A stretch of 64,000 bases of DNA, taken from positions 1 to 64,000 of the forward strand of contig JACKIB010000014.1 of the NCBI GenBank assembly GCA_020638695.1, in the 5' to 3' direction. The DNA comes from Planctomycetota bacterium. Lineage in GTDB: Bacteria; Planctomycetota; UBA1135; UBA2386. A model generated the notes under the pieces. That model was not told where the DNA came from. It did not search any database and saw nothing but the letters and a program-made list of their open reading frames with translations. Positions 20,201 to 26,946 of this stretch are shown piece after piece. The translations under genes and the position numbers were made by a program. Every line of letters begins with the position of its first letter. Within the stretch, counting starts at the first letter, position 1.

Positions 20201-21331
20201 CCGACCAGTCACTCTGGCCCCGGGTCGCGTCCTGCCGGCGGCGCGCCGCCACCCGCGTACGATTACGCGCGCATTTTGGCGTTCAGCGATGGCGACCCTT
20301 CGGCCGCGTTCGGCGAGCCTTACCGGGTGTTCGACCGCGAGCGCTGCATCGCGCGCCTACCGCGGCCGCCGTTCCAGTTCTTGGATCGCATCCTGACGGT
20401 CGAGGGCGAGCCGTTCCGCATGGTCGCGGGCGCCCGCTGTGTGGCCGAGTTCGACCTACCCGCCGATCACTGGTCGTTCGCCGAGAGCCGGCAGCGCGAA
20501 CTCCCGTTCGCGGTTCTGCTCGAGGCCGCGCTGCAACCGTGCGGATGGCTGGCCGCCTACGTCGGCTCGGCGCTGACTTCGGCCGAGGATCTGAAGTTCC
20601 GCAACCTCGGTGGCAAGGCGGTGCAGCACGCCGCGGTGCCGGCGTCTGCCGACACGTTGCGAACCGCAGTCGAGCTCACCGCGGTTTCGAGTTCGGGTGG
20701 CATGATCATCCAGCACTACCGGTTCGCGATGAGCAACCGCGCCGGGCAGACGGTGTACGACGGCACGACCTACTTCGGGTTCTTCAGCCGCAAGGCATTG
20801 GAAGACCAGGTCGGTGTGCGGGACGTCGCGCCGTACGCGCCGACCGCGGCGGAGCACGCCCGGACACGCGCGTTCGAGATCCCGAGTGAATCCCCGTTGC
20901 CGGCGCCGCGCTGGCGGATGGTCGACACGATCGACGCGTGGGTGCCCGACGGCGGGCCGCACGGTGCAGGGTTCGTGCGCGGCTCGATCGCGGTCGATCC
21001 GGGTGCGTGGTTCTTCGCCGCCCACTTCAAGCAGGATCCGGTGTGGCCCGGCTCGCTGGGCCTCGAGGCATTGTTGCAGCTGCTGCGGGTGGTCGCCGTC
21101 GAGCGCTGGCAGCTCGACGGGTCGGCGTCGTTCCGCACCACCGCGCTCGACACCGAGCACGAGTGGATCTACCGCGGGCAGGTCGTGCCGACCTGTGGCC
21201 GGGTGAGTGTCGAAGCGTACCTCAGCGCGGTCGACGATGCGCAGCGGCGGTTGGTGGCCGACGGGCTGCTCAGCGTGGACGGCCGGGTGATCTATCAGAT
21301 GCGCGGGTTCACCTTGGAGGTTGCGCAGTGA
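14261..21331 (+). CDS. pfaC: PfaB/PfaC-type fusion: KS-CLF-AT-DH-DH
   Basis: Second synthase subunit, 2356 residues. An active ketosynthase (Cys196 in DAACASS; ECHATGT; SNVGHL) is followed by a second KS fold (about 480-910) in which the catalytic Cys aligns with Glu677 (AAEEASG), so it should be a chain-length factor. An acyltransferase with Ser1147 in GYSLGETAG corresponds to the stand-alone PfaB of marine clusters and keeps conserved DxxxVIGG-type sequence. After a Pro/Ala linker come two FabA-like dehydratase units, each of two hotdogs, with His1847 (CHFVDDQVMPG) and His2255 (AHFKQDPVWPG). FabA-type domains make and isomerise cis double bonds, the hallmark of polyunsaturated synthases. 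ATG 14261 overlaps the pfaA stop; the stop overlaps oleA. Confidence 0.92.
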   Translation: MNERPAVAIVGLGAVLPGAADLEAFWTTVRKGIDCASEPPRGRWVLPPELAFAAGGVQPDRVYATRGCFVREFDLDLDGLAIERSRATAFDTMVQFALHAGGQAWRSARTAGIDRSRVGVVLGNIALPTESTSRMADWMLGRGYTQALFDAAGIAAPSDSRTPVRDLDRYVTALPAGVLARALGLGGGHSTLDAACASSLFAIARAVAELQAGRADAMLAGGLSRPDCLYTQMGFAQLHALSKRGRCAPFDTMGDGLVVGEGAGIVLLKRLDDALAAGDAIHAVVRATGLSNDVDGSLLAPSQEGQLRAMRSAYAEAGWDPASVDLIECHATGTQVGDGIELRSLRALWADAEFAPGQCTIGSVKSNVGHLLTGAGAAGLLKVLLAMRHGVLPPTANFRTPAPGLDLARTPFVVRSAAAPWPRRAADVPRRAAVSGFGFGGTNAHLLVEEWLEGVPPNRQSARGNAARRLVRDPARAEHRTPPPAPREPAAIVGMAVHCGPWADLRAFRKRVLGGADAFQPARKRRFAGFDDAPTGFFVEELRIPRGRYRIPPNELAETLPQQLLMLEVAQQALADVEGKALDPLRTGVFLGIGLDLSTTDASLRWSLRSRAQPYAAALGLPTEGPEFDAWVRALCDGIAPPLNANRVIGSLGGIVASRVARELGLGGPSFVVAAEEASGLAALEAALRALQRGEIDQALVGAVDLAGEVRAVLATDADRPFSRSGAARPFDATADGTLPSDAAACLVLRRSADARSSGDRVYARVLGAGAATGGGACDLVPTPEAYRRALDAALADADCTAESVDYVEAHGSGTPREDLVEARALRSAFPGALVGSAKAEVGHAGAAAALLSLVKAGLALHHRILPGLRPTTEPRAAAAGLRLADAPRYWLKDRAATAPRAVVGGMSVSGACAHAVLEAGDRSTESQPLGAPREALFAVEADDPAGLRRGLAELREVATQAPGLHAAAWQWWQAHGARPDAARAVALVADTLPRLRELIDAAETRLVSAGVADEAVVPRTQRLFSSEAPLGRSGEVAFVYPGSGAHFPGMGRDLAVAWPEVLRAQEQRTDGLASQLLPERVWRTRDGAQECSGSPIPCSTPESCGSHASGHPTPADLILAQVALGSLVTDVVRQFGVRPAASIGYSLGETAGMFALGAWGDRDEMLRRVRHSTLFTEQLAGPCHAARRAFDLRDDQTVDWVLGVIDRPAEEVRAAIDGRSRVYLLLVNTHDECVIGGQRCDVDAAVRALGASWHPLHGVTTVHCAVAESVAEEYRALHVLPTTPPNGVRFYSAAAARAVPLDSEAAADSILAQALHGHDFPRLIEQAYADGVRVFLEMGPGSTCSRMIRKILAGRPFVARSACAPGIDGPGAVLRALASLVSERVPVDLAPLYCAPDAPPQAPEAGAIVVPVGRDRAVPPVPPPRDSAPAVVAPARVAVQEPAATSPSPALANPVAVPAIEPRQPVLAPVSHPLVAAAAATAAAHDAFLLVAQRASALAHAHAMAPLRLAARLRGAVLPETPQPDAAIGSMSAPAASPRVPQPRAPGSTSPRTDATPSAPRFDRAQCLQLAIGSLAEVLGPEFAEVDEFPTRVRLPDEPLMLVDRIVTVEGEPRSMGSGRVVTEHDVRPDAWYLDQQRIPTCIAVEAGQADLFLSGYLGIDFITRGRAVYRLLDAVVTFHAPLPGPGATIRYDIRILGFFRQGDTWLFRFAFEATCGGAPLLSMRDGCAGFFSEAELAAGRGIVTSRLEEAARRGRLADDWRPLAPMARGALDRAQVDALRRGDLTAAFGPAFTGLPVRRPATLPSGRMELVHRVVDLDPRGGRYGLGGITAEADIHPDDWFLTCHFVDDQVMPGTLMYECCLHTLRIFLLRLGWVAEQGAVAYEPVPGVASRLKCRGQVLASTRVVTYEVSVKELGYGPEPFAIVDALMYADGKPIVEIGAMSVRLAGVTREEVEALWQHSATEMVAGQRGNSRPDRAPTSHSGPGSRPAGGAPPPAYDYARILAFSDGDPSAAFGEPYRVFDRERCIARLPRPPFQFLDRILTVEGEPFRMVAGARCVAEFDLPADHWSFAESRQRELPFAVLLEAALQPCGWLAAYVGSALTSAEDLKFRNLGGKAVQHAAVPASADTLRTAVELTAVSSSGGMIIQHYRFAMSNRAGQTVYDGTTYFGFFSRKALEDQVGVRDVAPYAPTAAEHARTRAFEIPSESPLPAPRWRMVDTIDAWVPDGGPHGAGFVRGSIAVDPGAWFFAAHFKQDPVWPGSLGLEALLQLLRVVAVERWQLDGSASFRTTALDTEHEWIYRGQVVPTCGRVSVEAYLSAVDDAQRRLVADGLLSVDGRVIYQMRGFTLEVAQ

Positions 21332-22404
21332 AGTACCAGCGGGTGTACGTCGACGCGATCGGCTTCGAGCTGGCGCCGGAAGTGGTGACCTCGGCCGAAC
21401 TCGAGGAACGGCTGGCACCGCTGTACGGCGCGCTGCGCATCCAGCCGGGGCAGCTCGAGGTGATGACCGGGATCACCGAGCGCCGCTTCTGGGAGCCGGG
21501 GTTCGCCTTGTCGGAGGGCGCGACCCGCGCGGCGCTGCACGCGCTCGAAGGCTCGCAGGTCGGTGCCGCCGACCTCGAGGCGCTGCTCTACACCGGGGTG
21601 TGCCGCGAGGATTTCGAGCCGGCGACTGCGTGCCACGTTGCCGCGCGGATGGGCCAGCGCGGCCATGCCATCAGCCTCCACGCCGCGGTCTACGACCTGA
21701 GCAACGCCTGCCTGGGGATGCTGAACGGCATGGTCGAAGTCGCCAACCGCATCGAGCTCGGGCAGATCCGCGCCGGCATGGTGGTGAGCTGCGAGAGCGC
21801 CCGGGAGATCGTCGACACGATGATCGAGCGGATGCTGCGCGAGCGCGACATGGCGGTGTTCAGGACCGCGCTGGCGACCCTGACTGGCGGTTCCGCGGCA
21901 GCCGCCGTGGTGTTGACCGACGGCAGCTTCGGCAGCGGCCGGCAAACGCGCTTGGTCGGCGGCGTGACCATGGCGGACCCGCGGCACCACGAGCTGTGTC
22001 GTTGGGGGCTCGAGCCGCAACCGGGACCGCGCCGAGCCGAGTCCGGTGAGCTGACCTACCGGCAGTTGATGCACACCGATTCGGTCGCGGTGCTGGAACA
22101 CGGAGTTGCGCTCGGCAAGCGCTGTTGGGACGCGTTCCTCGAAGAACTCGGCTGGAGCGGCGTCGACCGCACGGTGTGCCACCAGGTCGGCGCCGCGCAC
22201 CGCGAGACCATCCTGCAGCTGCTCGGGCTCGCTCAGGAACGCGACTTCGTCGCCTACGACTACCTCGGCAACACCGGAACCGTGGCCCTGCCGCTCGCCG
22301 CGGCGCTCGCTGCCGAACGCGAGTTCCTGCACCCTGGTCACCGGGTCGGTCTGCTCGGCATCGGCAGCGGCCTGAACTGCATGATGTTGGGGGTCGAGTG
22401 GTGA
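21328..22404 (+). CDS. oleA: OleA, thiolase-fold head-to-head acyl condensing enzyme
   Basis: Condenses two fatty-acyl thioesters non-decarboxylatively (Claisen) into a beta-keto acid, the first step of long-chain olefin synthesis. This 358-residue FabH-like protein has the nucleophile Cys128 (DLSNACLG), His285 (CHQVGAAHRE), Asn315 (YLGNTGTV) and Glu97 in VCREDFEP. That last motif corresponds to the OleA-specific glutamate which reaches across the dimer and separates OleA from FabH. The C-terminal GIGSGLNC is conserved. GTG 21328 overlaps the synthase stop, which couples translation of the condensing enzyme to the synthase that makes its acyl donors. A plain KAS III is the alternative, but oleB, oleC and oleD nearby argue against it. 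Confidence 0.92.
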   Translation: MKYQRVYVDAIGFELAPEVVTSAELEERLAPLYGALRIQPGQLEVMTGITERRFWEPGFALSEGATRAALHALEGSQVGAADLEALLYTGVCREDFEPATACHVAARMGQRGHAISLHAAVYDLSNACLGMLNGMVEVANRIELGQIRAGMVVSCESAREIVDTMIERMLRERDMAVFRTALATLTGGSAAAAVVLTDGSFGSGRQTRLVGGVTMADPRHHELCRWGLEPQPGPRRAESGELTYRQLMHTDSVAVLEHGVALGKRCWDAFLEELGWSGVDRTVCHQVGAAHRETILQLLGLAQERDFVAYDYLGNTGTVALPLAAALAAEREFLHPGHRVGLLGIGSGLNCMMLGVEW

Positions 22405-23297
22405 CCTTCGAGTACCCGTTCGCGCCCCACTGGCTCGATCTCGACGGGTTGCGCTACCACTATGTAGACGCGGGCGAACGCGACGGCGAACCGGTGGTGC
22501 TGGTGCACGGCAACCCGACGTGGTCGTACCTCTACCGCAACCTGATCCCCGCGCTCGGCACCGGGTTCCGCGCCATCGCTCCCGACCACATCGGCTGTGG
22601 CCGATCGGACAAGCCCGGGCTCGATGCCTACGACTACACGCTGGCACGGCGCGTTGCCGACCTCGGCCGGCTGATCGATCACCTCGCCCTCGATGCGGTG
22701 CACCTGGTGGTGCACGACTGGGGTGGCATGATCGGGACCGCCTGGGCGACGCAGAACCCCGAGCGGGTGCGCAGCATGGTGGTGCTCAACAGCGGTGCGT
22801 TCGGCAAGCCGACTGACAAGCGCGTACCTTGGCCGATCCGTCTGGCCCGCGCGCCCATGCTCGGCGCCTTGCTGGTGCGCGGGCTCGACCTGTTCTGCCG
22901 CGGCACGGTGCAGCGCTGCACCGTGCGGCCGCTGCGCCGCGAAGTCGCCGCGGGGTTCCGCGAGCCGTACGCCAGCTGGGCCGAGCGCGTCGCGGTGCAC
23001 CAGTTCGTGCGCGACATCCCGCTGCAGCAGGGCGATCGCTCGTTCGCGGTCATGGCGCAGACCGAGCGCGATCTACCGCGGCTGCGCAGCGTGCCGAAGT
23101 TGCTGTGCTGGGGCATGCAGGACTTCGTGTTCGACCACACGTTCCTCGACGGTTGGCTGGCTCGCTTCCCCGATGCCGAAGTGCACCGCTTCGCTGACGC
23201 GGGCCATCTGGTGCTCGAGGACGCGGGGCCCGAGGTGTTCGCGCTGGTGAACGCGTTCCTGCGCCGCGTTCCGGCCGTGAGCCGCGCCACGCGATGA
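22401..23297 (+). CDS. oleB: OleB, alpha/beta-hydrolase beta-lactone decarboxylase
   Basis: Decarboxylates the cis-beta-lactone made by OleC to a cis-olefin. The 298-residue haloalkane-dehalogenase-like hydrolase has an oxyanion segment VLVHGNPTWSYLYRN, nucleophile Asp106 in VVHDWGGMIG (Asp rather than Ser, as in OleB and dehalogenases) and catalytic His269 in DAGHLVLED. GTG 22401 overlaps the oleA stop by 4 bases and the stop overlaps oleC by 4. OleB acts in an assembly with OleC and OleD in the species studied. A haloalkane dehalogenase would have the same fold; the operon decides. Confidence 0.92.
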   Translation: MTFEYPFAPHWLDLDGLRYHYVDAGERDGEPVVLVHGNPTWSYLYRNLIPALGTGFRAIAPDHIGCGRSDKPGLDAYDYTLARRVADLGRLIDHLALDAVHLVVHDWGGMIGTAWATQNPERVRSMVVLNSGAFGKPTDKRVPWPIRLARAPMLGALLVRGLDLFCRGTVQRCTVRPLRREVAAGFREPYASWAERVAVHQFVRDIPLQQGDRSFAVMAQTERDLPRLRSVPKLLCWGMQDFVFDHTFLDGWLARFPDAEVHRFADAGHLVLEDAGPEVFALVNAFLRRVPAVSRATR

Positions 23298-24925
23298 GTT
23301 CCGCGGCGGCCCCGCGGTTCGCCAACGTCAGCGCCTGGCTCGCCGTGCGGGCCGCTGCGCAGCCGGACGCTCCCGCGGTGGTGGTCGCGCGCCGCGGCGG
23401 CGACGTGGTGCTGACCTGCGCCGAACTCGATCGCCTGTGCGACCGCACGGCGCACGCGCTGCAGCGCGCCGGCATCGGTGCCGGCATGCGCACCGCGCTG
23501 ATGGTGCCGCCGAGCCCGGACTTCTTCGCCTTGACCTTCGCACTGTTCAAGCTCGGCGCGGTGCCGGTTTTGATCGATCCGGGCCTCGGGGTGCGCAACC
23601 TCGGCCGCTGCCTCGCCACGGCCGAGCCGCAGGCGTTCGTCGGCATCGGCAAGGCGCAGCTCGCCCGCGCGCTGCTCGGTTGGGGACGCTCGACGCTCCG
23701 GATCCGCATTCGCGTCGGCGCGGGGCTGCCGCTCGGTTCGTCGCTGGCGCAGCTGCGCGCCGCCGCACCCGACATCGCGTTCCCGGTCGCCGCTACCGAC
23801 CCCGAACAGCCGGCGGCGATCCTGTTCACCAGCGGCAGCACCGGGCCACCCAAGGGCGTCCTCTACCGGCATCGCACCTTCACCGCACAGGTCGAGGCGT
23901 TGCAGGCGTTGTACGGGATCGAGCCGGGCGAGGTCGACCTGGCGACCTTCCCGTTGTTCGCGCTGTTCGGTCCGGCACTCGGCATGGCGTCGGTAGTGCC
24001 GCGCATGAACGCCAGCCGCCCGGCGGCCGCCGACCCCAGGGCCTTGGTCGAGTCGATCCGCGCCTGGTCGTGCACCAGCATGTTCGCCTCGCCGGCACTG
24101 ATCGAGTTGCTGGGGCGCCACTGCGAAACCACCGGAACACGCCTACCGACGCTGCGCCGGGTGGTCTCCGCCGGCGCCCCGGCGTCTCCGGCCGCGCTCG
24201 AGCGCCTGTGCCGGCAGCTGAACGCGGGAGTCGAGGTGCACACGCCGTACGGCGCGACCGAGGCGCTGCCCGTCAGTTCGATCGGCAGCGCCGAGATCCT
24301 GGCCGAGACGCGGGCGAGGACGGATGCCGGCGGCGGGGTGTGCGTTGGCCATCCCGCGCCGGGGATCGACGTCGCGATCCTGCGCATCGACGACGGCCCG
24401 ATCCCGGAGTGGTCGGACGATCTCTGTCTCCCCCAGGGCGAGGTCGGCGAGATCGCGGTGCGCGGCGCGGTGGTCACCGACGCGTACTACGGGCTGCCCG
24501 AGGCGACCGCTCGTGCGAAGATCCGCGACGGTGCGCGGCTGTGGCACCGCATGGGCGATGTCGGCTACGTCGATGAAGGCGGCCGGCTGTGGATGTGTGG
24601 CCGCAAGGCACACCGCGTCGAGACTGCTGCCGGCACGCTGCACAGCGTTCCGTGCGAAGCGGTGTTCGACGTGCACCCGGCGGTGCGGCGCAGTGCGCTG
24701 GTCGGAGTGCGCGGAGTGCCGGTGTTGTGTGTGGAGCTGCTGGCGGGTCGGCGGGGTTCGGATGAGCTCGTCGAGGAGCTGCGGGCGTTGGGGCAGCGGT
24801 TCGAGCACACGCGCGGGATCGGGGTGTTCTTGTTCCACCCCGGATTCCCGGTGGACGTGCGGCACAACGCGAAGATCGACCGGGAGAAGCTAGCGGCGTG
24901 GGCGGCGGGGCGGGTGCGGACGTGA
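23294..24925 (+). CDS. oleC: OleC, AMP-forming beta-lactone synthetase
   Basis: ATP-dependent enzyme of the acyl-CoA synthetase (ANL) superfamily that converts the 2-alkyl-3-hydroxy acid from OleD to a beta-lactone. The ATP-binding loop ILFTSGSTGPPKGVLYRH lies at about residue 178-195. YGATEALP, DVGYVDEGGRLWMCGRKAHR and the C-terminal subdomain ending DVRHNAKIDREKLAAWAAGR with its conserved Lys follow. Length (543) is normal. ATG 23294 overlaps the oleB stop. The last part of the gene and about 20 bases past the stop are repeated at 29745-29951, so the 3' end has been involved in a rearrangement. In intact ole operons oleD usually follows; here it is about 8.6 kb away. Confidence 0.93.
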   Translation: MSSAAAPRFANVSAWLAVRAAAQPDAPAVVVARRGGDVVLTCAELDRLCDRTAHALQRAGIGAGMRTALMVPPSPDFFALTFALFKLGAVPVLIDPGLGVRNLGRCLATAEPQAFVGIGKAQLARALLGWGRSTLRIRIRVGAGLPLGSSLAQLRAAAPDIAFPVAATDPEQPAAILFTSGSTGPPKGVLYRHRTFTAQVEALQALYGIEPGEVDLATFPLFALFGPALGMASVVPRMNASRPAAADPRALVESIRAWSCTSMFASPALIELLGRHCETTGTRLPTLRRVVSAGAPASPAALERLCRQLNAGVEVHTPYGATEALPVSSIGSAEILAETRARTDAGGGVCVGHPAPGIDVAILRIDDGPIPEWSDDLCLPQGEVGEIAVRGAVVTDAYYGLPEATARAKIRDGARLWHRMGDVGYVDEGGRLWMCGRKAHRVETAAGTLHSVPCEAVFDVHPAVRRSALVGVRGVPVLCVELLAGRRGSDELVEELRALGQRFEHTRGIGVFLFHPGFPVDVRHNAKIDREKLAAWAAGRVRT

Positions 24926-24945
24926 GCTTGGACTGACGTTAGGCC
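24748..24945 (+). repeat. Direct repeat, copy 1 (oleC 3' end)
   Basis: The 3' end of oleC plus about 20 bases beyond its stop recurs in the same orientation at about 29745-29951. Over the best-conserved part (24833-24945 against 29839-29951, 113 bases, no gaps) I count nine mismatches. Similarity stops abruptly after AGGCC in both copies. The repeats bracket about 4.8 kb holding the sigma factor, a secreted protein and the kinase-FGE gene. Confidence 0.85.
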
Positions 24946-25115
24946 TTGGGTAGCGATCGTTGGTCCGCCCACCGACCGCCGAGCCGCGCGCCCGGCGACG
25001 ACGGGATGGACTTGGCGGGACAGGGGGAAGATCTCGGGGCCCCAGTGGCACGGCGAAGTCGCCCAGCGAGGGCGTGCACATCCGTCTCCCCCACTTGTGT
25101 CGGTGGAGACCCAGC

Positions 25116-25700
25116 GTGAAGCTGCGCGCCTCCCCCATGCGAGATCCTCCCGCGCCGCCGCCGACTTTCCTCGAGGCGCTCGCCGCGATCGCGCCCGACC
25201 TGTACGCGTGGGCTCACTTGCGTCTTCGGGGTGCGTTGCGAAACCGTCTCGAGCCCGCGGAGCTGGTGCAGGAGGTGGCCGTGCGCGCCTGCCTCAAGCA
25301 GCACACGTTCGACGCAGGACTTGGCAACTTCCGCGGATGGCTCTTCGGGATCGCCAACCGCGTGTGGTTGGAGACGCTGCGCGAACTCGCCCGTGATCCC
25401 CTCAGTGGCCCGCGGCGCCTCGGTGGCGACACAGTGCTCGCGGAGGTCCTCGATTCGGTGACGCCGATCACCCAGCGGATCGCGGCGCAGGACGGCCTGC
25501 GCGCGGCGATGGCGCGCCTCGACGAACTCGAACCGGAAGACCGCCAGCTGCTCGGCTTGATCGGCATCGAGGGGCTCGGGCACGCGGAAGTCGCGGCGAT
25601 CCTCGGAATCGCCGTCGACGCCAGCCGCAAGCGCTGGCAGCGGCTGCGTGAACGCTTGCGCGGCGACCGCGACCTGGCGGCCTGGCTGCTCGACCGCTGA
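25116..25700 (+). CDS. ECF-type RNA polymerase sigma factor
   Basis: Sigma-70 family ECF-like factor, 194 residues. Region 2: EPAELVQEVAVRACLKQHTF and LGNFRGWLFGIANRVWLETL. Region 4: LDELEPEDRQLLGLIGIEGL then HAEVAAILGIAVDASRKRWQ, a helix-turn-helix. GTG 25116 is preferred because GGTGGAG lies about 8 bases upstream; ATG 25137 is the alternative. It lies 190 bases after oleC. The two genes that follow are on the opposite strand and converge on it; the second is a membrane Ser/Thr kinase. Sigma factor and kinase pairs are frequent in Planctomycetota, where the kinase is thought to replace an anti-sigma factor; that link is inferred here. Whether it controls the ole genes is unknown. Confidence 0.85.
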   Translation: MKLRASPMRDPPAPPPTFLEALAAIAPDLYAWAHLRLRGALRNRLEPAELVQEVAVRACLKQHTFDAGLGNFRGWLFGIANRVWLETLRELARDPLSGPRRLGGDTVLAEVLDSVTPITQRIAAQDGLRAAMARLDELEPEDRQLLGLIGIEGLGHAEVAAILGIAVDASRKRWQRLRERLRGDRDLAAWLLDR

Positions 25701-25714
25701 CCGGTGCTGCCCGA

Positions 25715-26830
25715 TCAGTCGAATCGGACCACCAGTCCGGAAGCGAGGGGGGCGTTCAGGACCACGCCGTTGCCGCTGGTGTCGTTCGCGGTCACGACTC
25801 CGAACCGCGGGGCCCCGAACAACGGCACCGTCTGCAGCTGGGAGCCCCAGCTCATCACGAGCCCCCAGTTGTTGGCCTGGTTGTCGACCGCGACCACCTG
25901 ACTGTAGCCGGTGGCGCCCAGGGCGATGGGTAGGTTGTTCCAACGACCAGTGAGCTGACCCGACGCGTCGGTCGTCATCGGCACGGTCACCGACCAGTCG
26001 GTGTTGATGCTGCACGCGCCCGAGGGCGAAGTCGTCGTGCCGGGGAGGACGAACGGGAGCTTCAGGCTGCCCCACTGGTCCCGCGATCCGCCGATCGCGA
26101 GCATGGCGTTGGCGTTCGGCGGCAGGTAGTGCGCGGTGACGACGAAGTTCAGTGTTTGCGCGGACCAGTCGGTCGTCGACCCGTTGGTGTAGAGTTCGAC
26201 CGGGTACGTCTGGCCCGACGCTTTGCAGGTCCCGCCGCCCGGGAAGCTCCATGGCCCCGGCCCATTGCTGTTGCCGTACGCGGCGTCGAGCGGCAGGGTG
26301 CCGGAGAAGCTGCGCGAGCGCACGGCCAGCTCCCAGCAGAGCCCCTTTCCGGCGCCGCCCGAGTAGGTGAACGGCTGGCTGAAGGGCAGCGCGTAGTCGA
26401 ACGAAGCCGGTGCGTAGTAGGCCTCGGTGGCAGGGAAGTTGAACAGCTTCTTGTCGGCGACGAGGGTCTTGTCCAGGCCGTGGTTGTTGGCGAACGAGGT
26501 CGACATCGCGGTGCTGGGCACCGCCGCGGTGGAGCAGCTGACGTCGGCGATGACCGAGAACGCCGGCGTGGGGGTGTACCAGTTCCCGTTGCCGACGCTC
26601 GGTCCGGTGTCGCGTCGGAACGAGATTCGGTGGACGACGCGGGCGGTGCCCTGCAGGTCGTCGTGCACCTGCAGCACCCGGGCGTTGGCGCTGGCATCGC
26701 CGATGCCGTAGGTCACTTGGTACGACGCCTCGATCGAGGTGAACTCGGCCGGGGAAACCGTGGACTGGGCGGGGAGGGCAGGCAGCGTCAGCACGAGCAG
26801 CACGGCCGGGACAGCGAGTTTGAGGATCAA
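25715..26830 (-). CDS. Secreted protein of unknown function
   Basis: 371-residue exported protein I cannot assign. TTG at 26830 is chosen because CAGGAG lies just upstream and the product then begins with a clean signal peptide (LAVPAVLLVLTLPALPAQS). The mature part is Gly/Ser/Thr-rich and probably all-beta, with paired segments such as DYALPFSQPFTYSGGAGKG, LCWELAVRSRSFSGTLPLDA and GSRDQWGSLKLPFVLPG. It ends in a region resembling short C-terminal domains of other planctomycete secreted proteins (ATGYSQVVAVDNQANNWGLV). General composition resembles the protein at 31974-33113 but no clear alignment is seen. It lies 116 bases downstream of the kinase-FGE gene on the same strand and may be co-transcribed with it. 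Confidence 0.6.
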   Translation of the reverse strand: MILKLAVPAVLLVLTLPALPAQSTVSPAEFTSIEASYQVTYGIGDASANARVLQVHDDLQGTARVVHRISFRRDTGPSVGNGNWYTPTPAFSVIADVSCSTAAVPSTAMSTSFANNHGLDKTLVADKKLFNFPATEAYYAPASFDYALPFSQPFTYSGGAGKGLCWELAVRSRSFSGTLPLDAAYGNSNGPGPWSFPGGGTCKASGQTYPVELYTNGSTTDWSAQTLNFVVTAHYLPPNANAMLAIGGSRDQWGSLKLPFVLPGTTTSPSGACSINTDWSVTVPMTTDASGQLTGRWNNLPIALGATGYSQVVAVDNQANNWGLVMSWGSQLQTVPLFGAPRFGVVTANDTSGNGVVLNAPLASGLVVRFD

Positions 26831-26946
26831 GGTTGCTCCTGGATGGGTTTCGTTGAGGTGGCTCGACAGGGCTGTTGACGGGCGGCTGCCTGCCGTGACA
26901 GCCAATGCGCGAATCGTCCGACCCGTCAGCTGTGGTCGCGTGCGGC

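Noticed and set aside
6703..21331. A classical EPA/DHA synthase
   Set aside because: A single ACP, the fused acyltransferase and the direct coupling to oleABC argue for a different product; no EPA/DHA assignment can be made from sequence.
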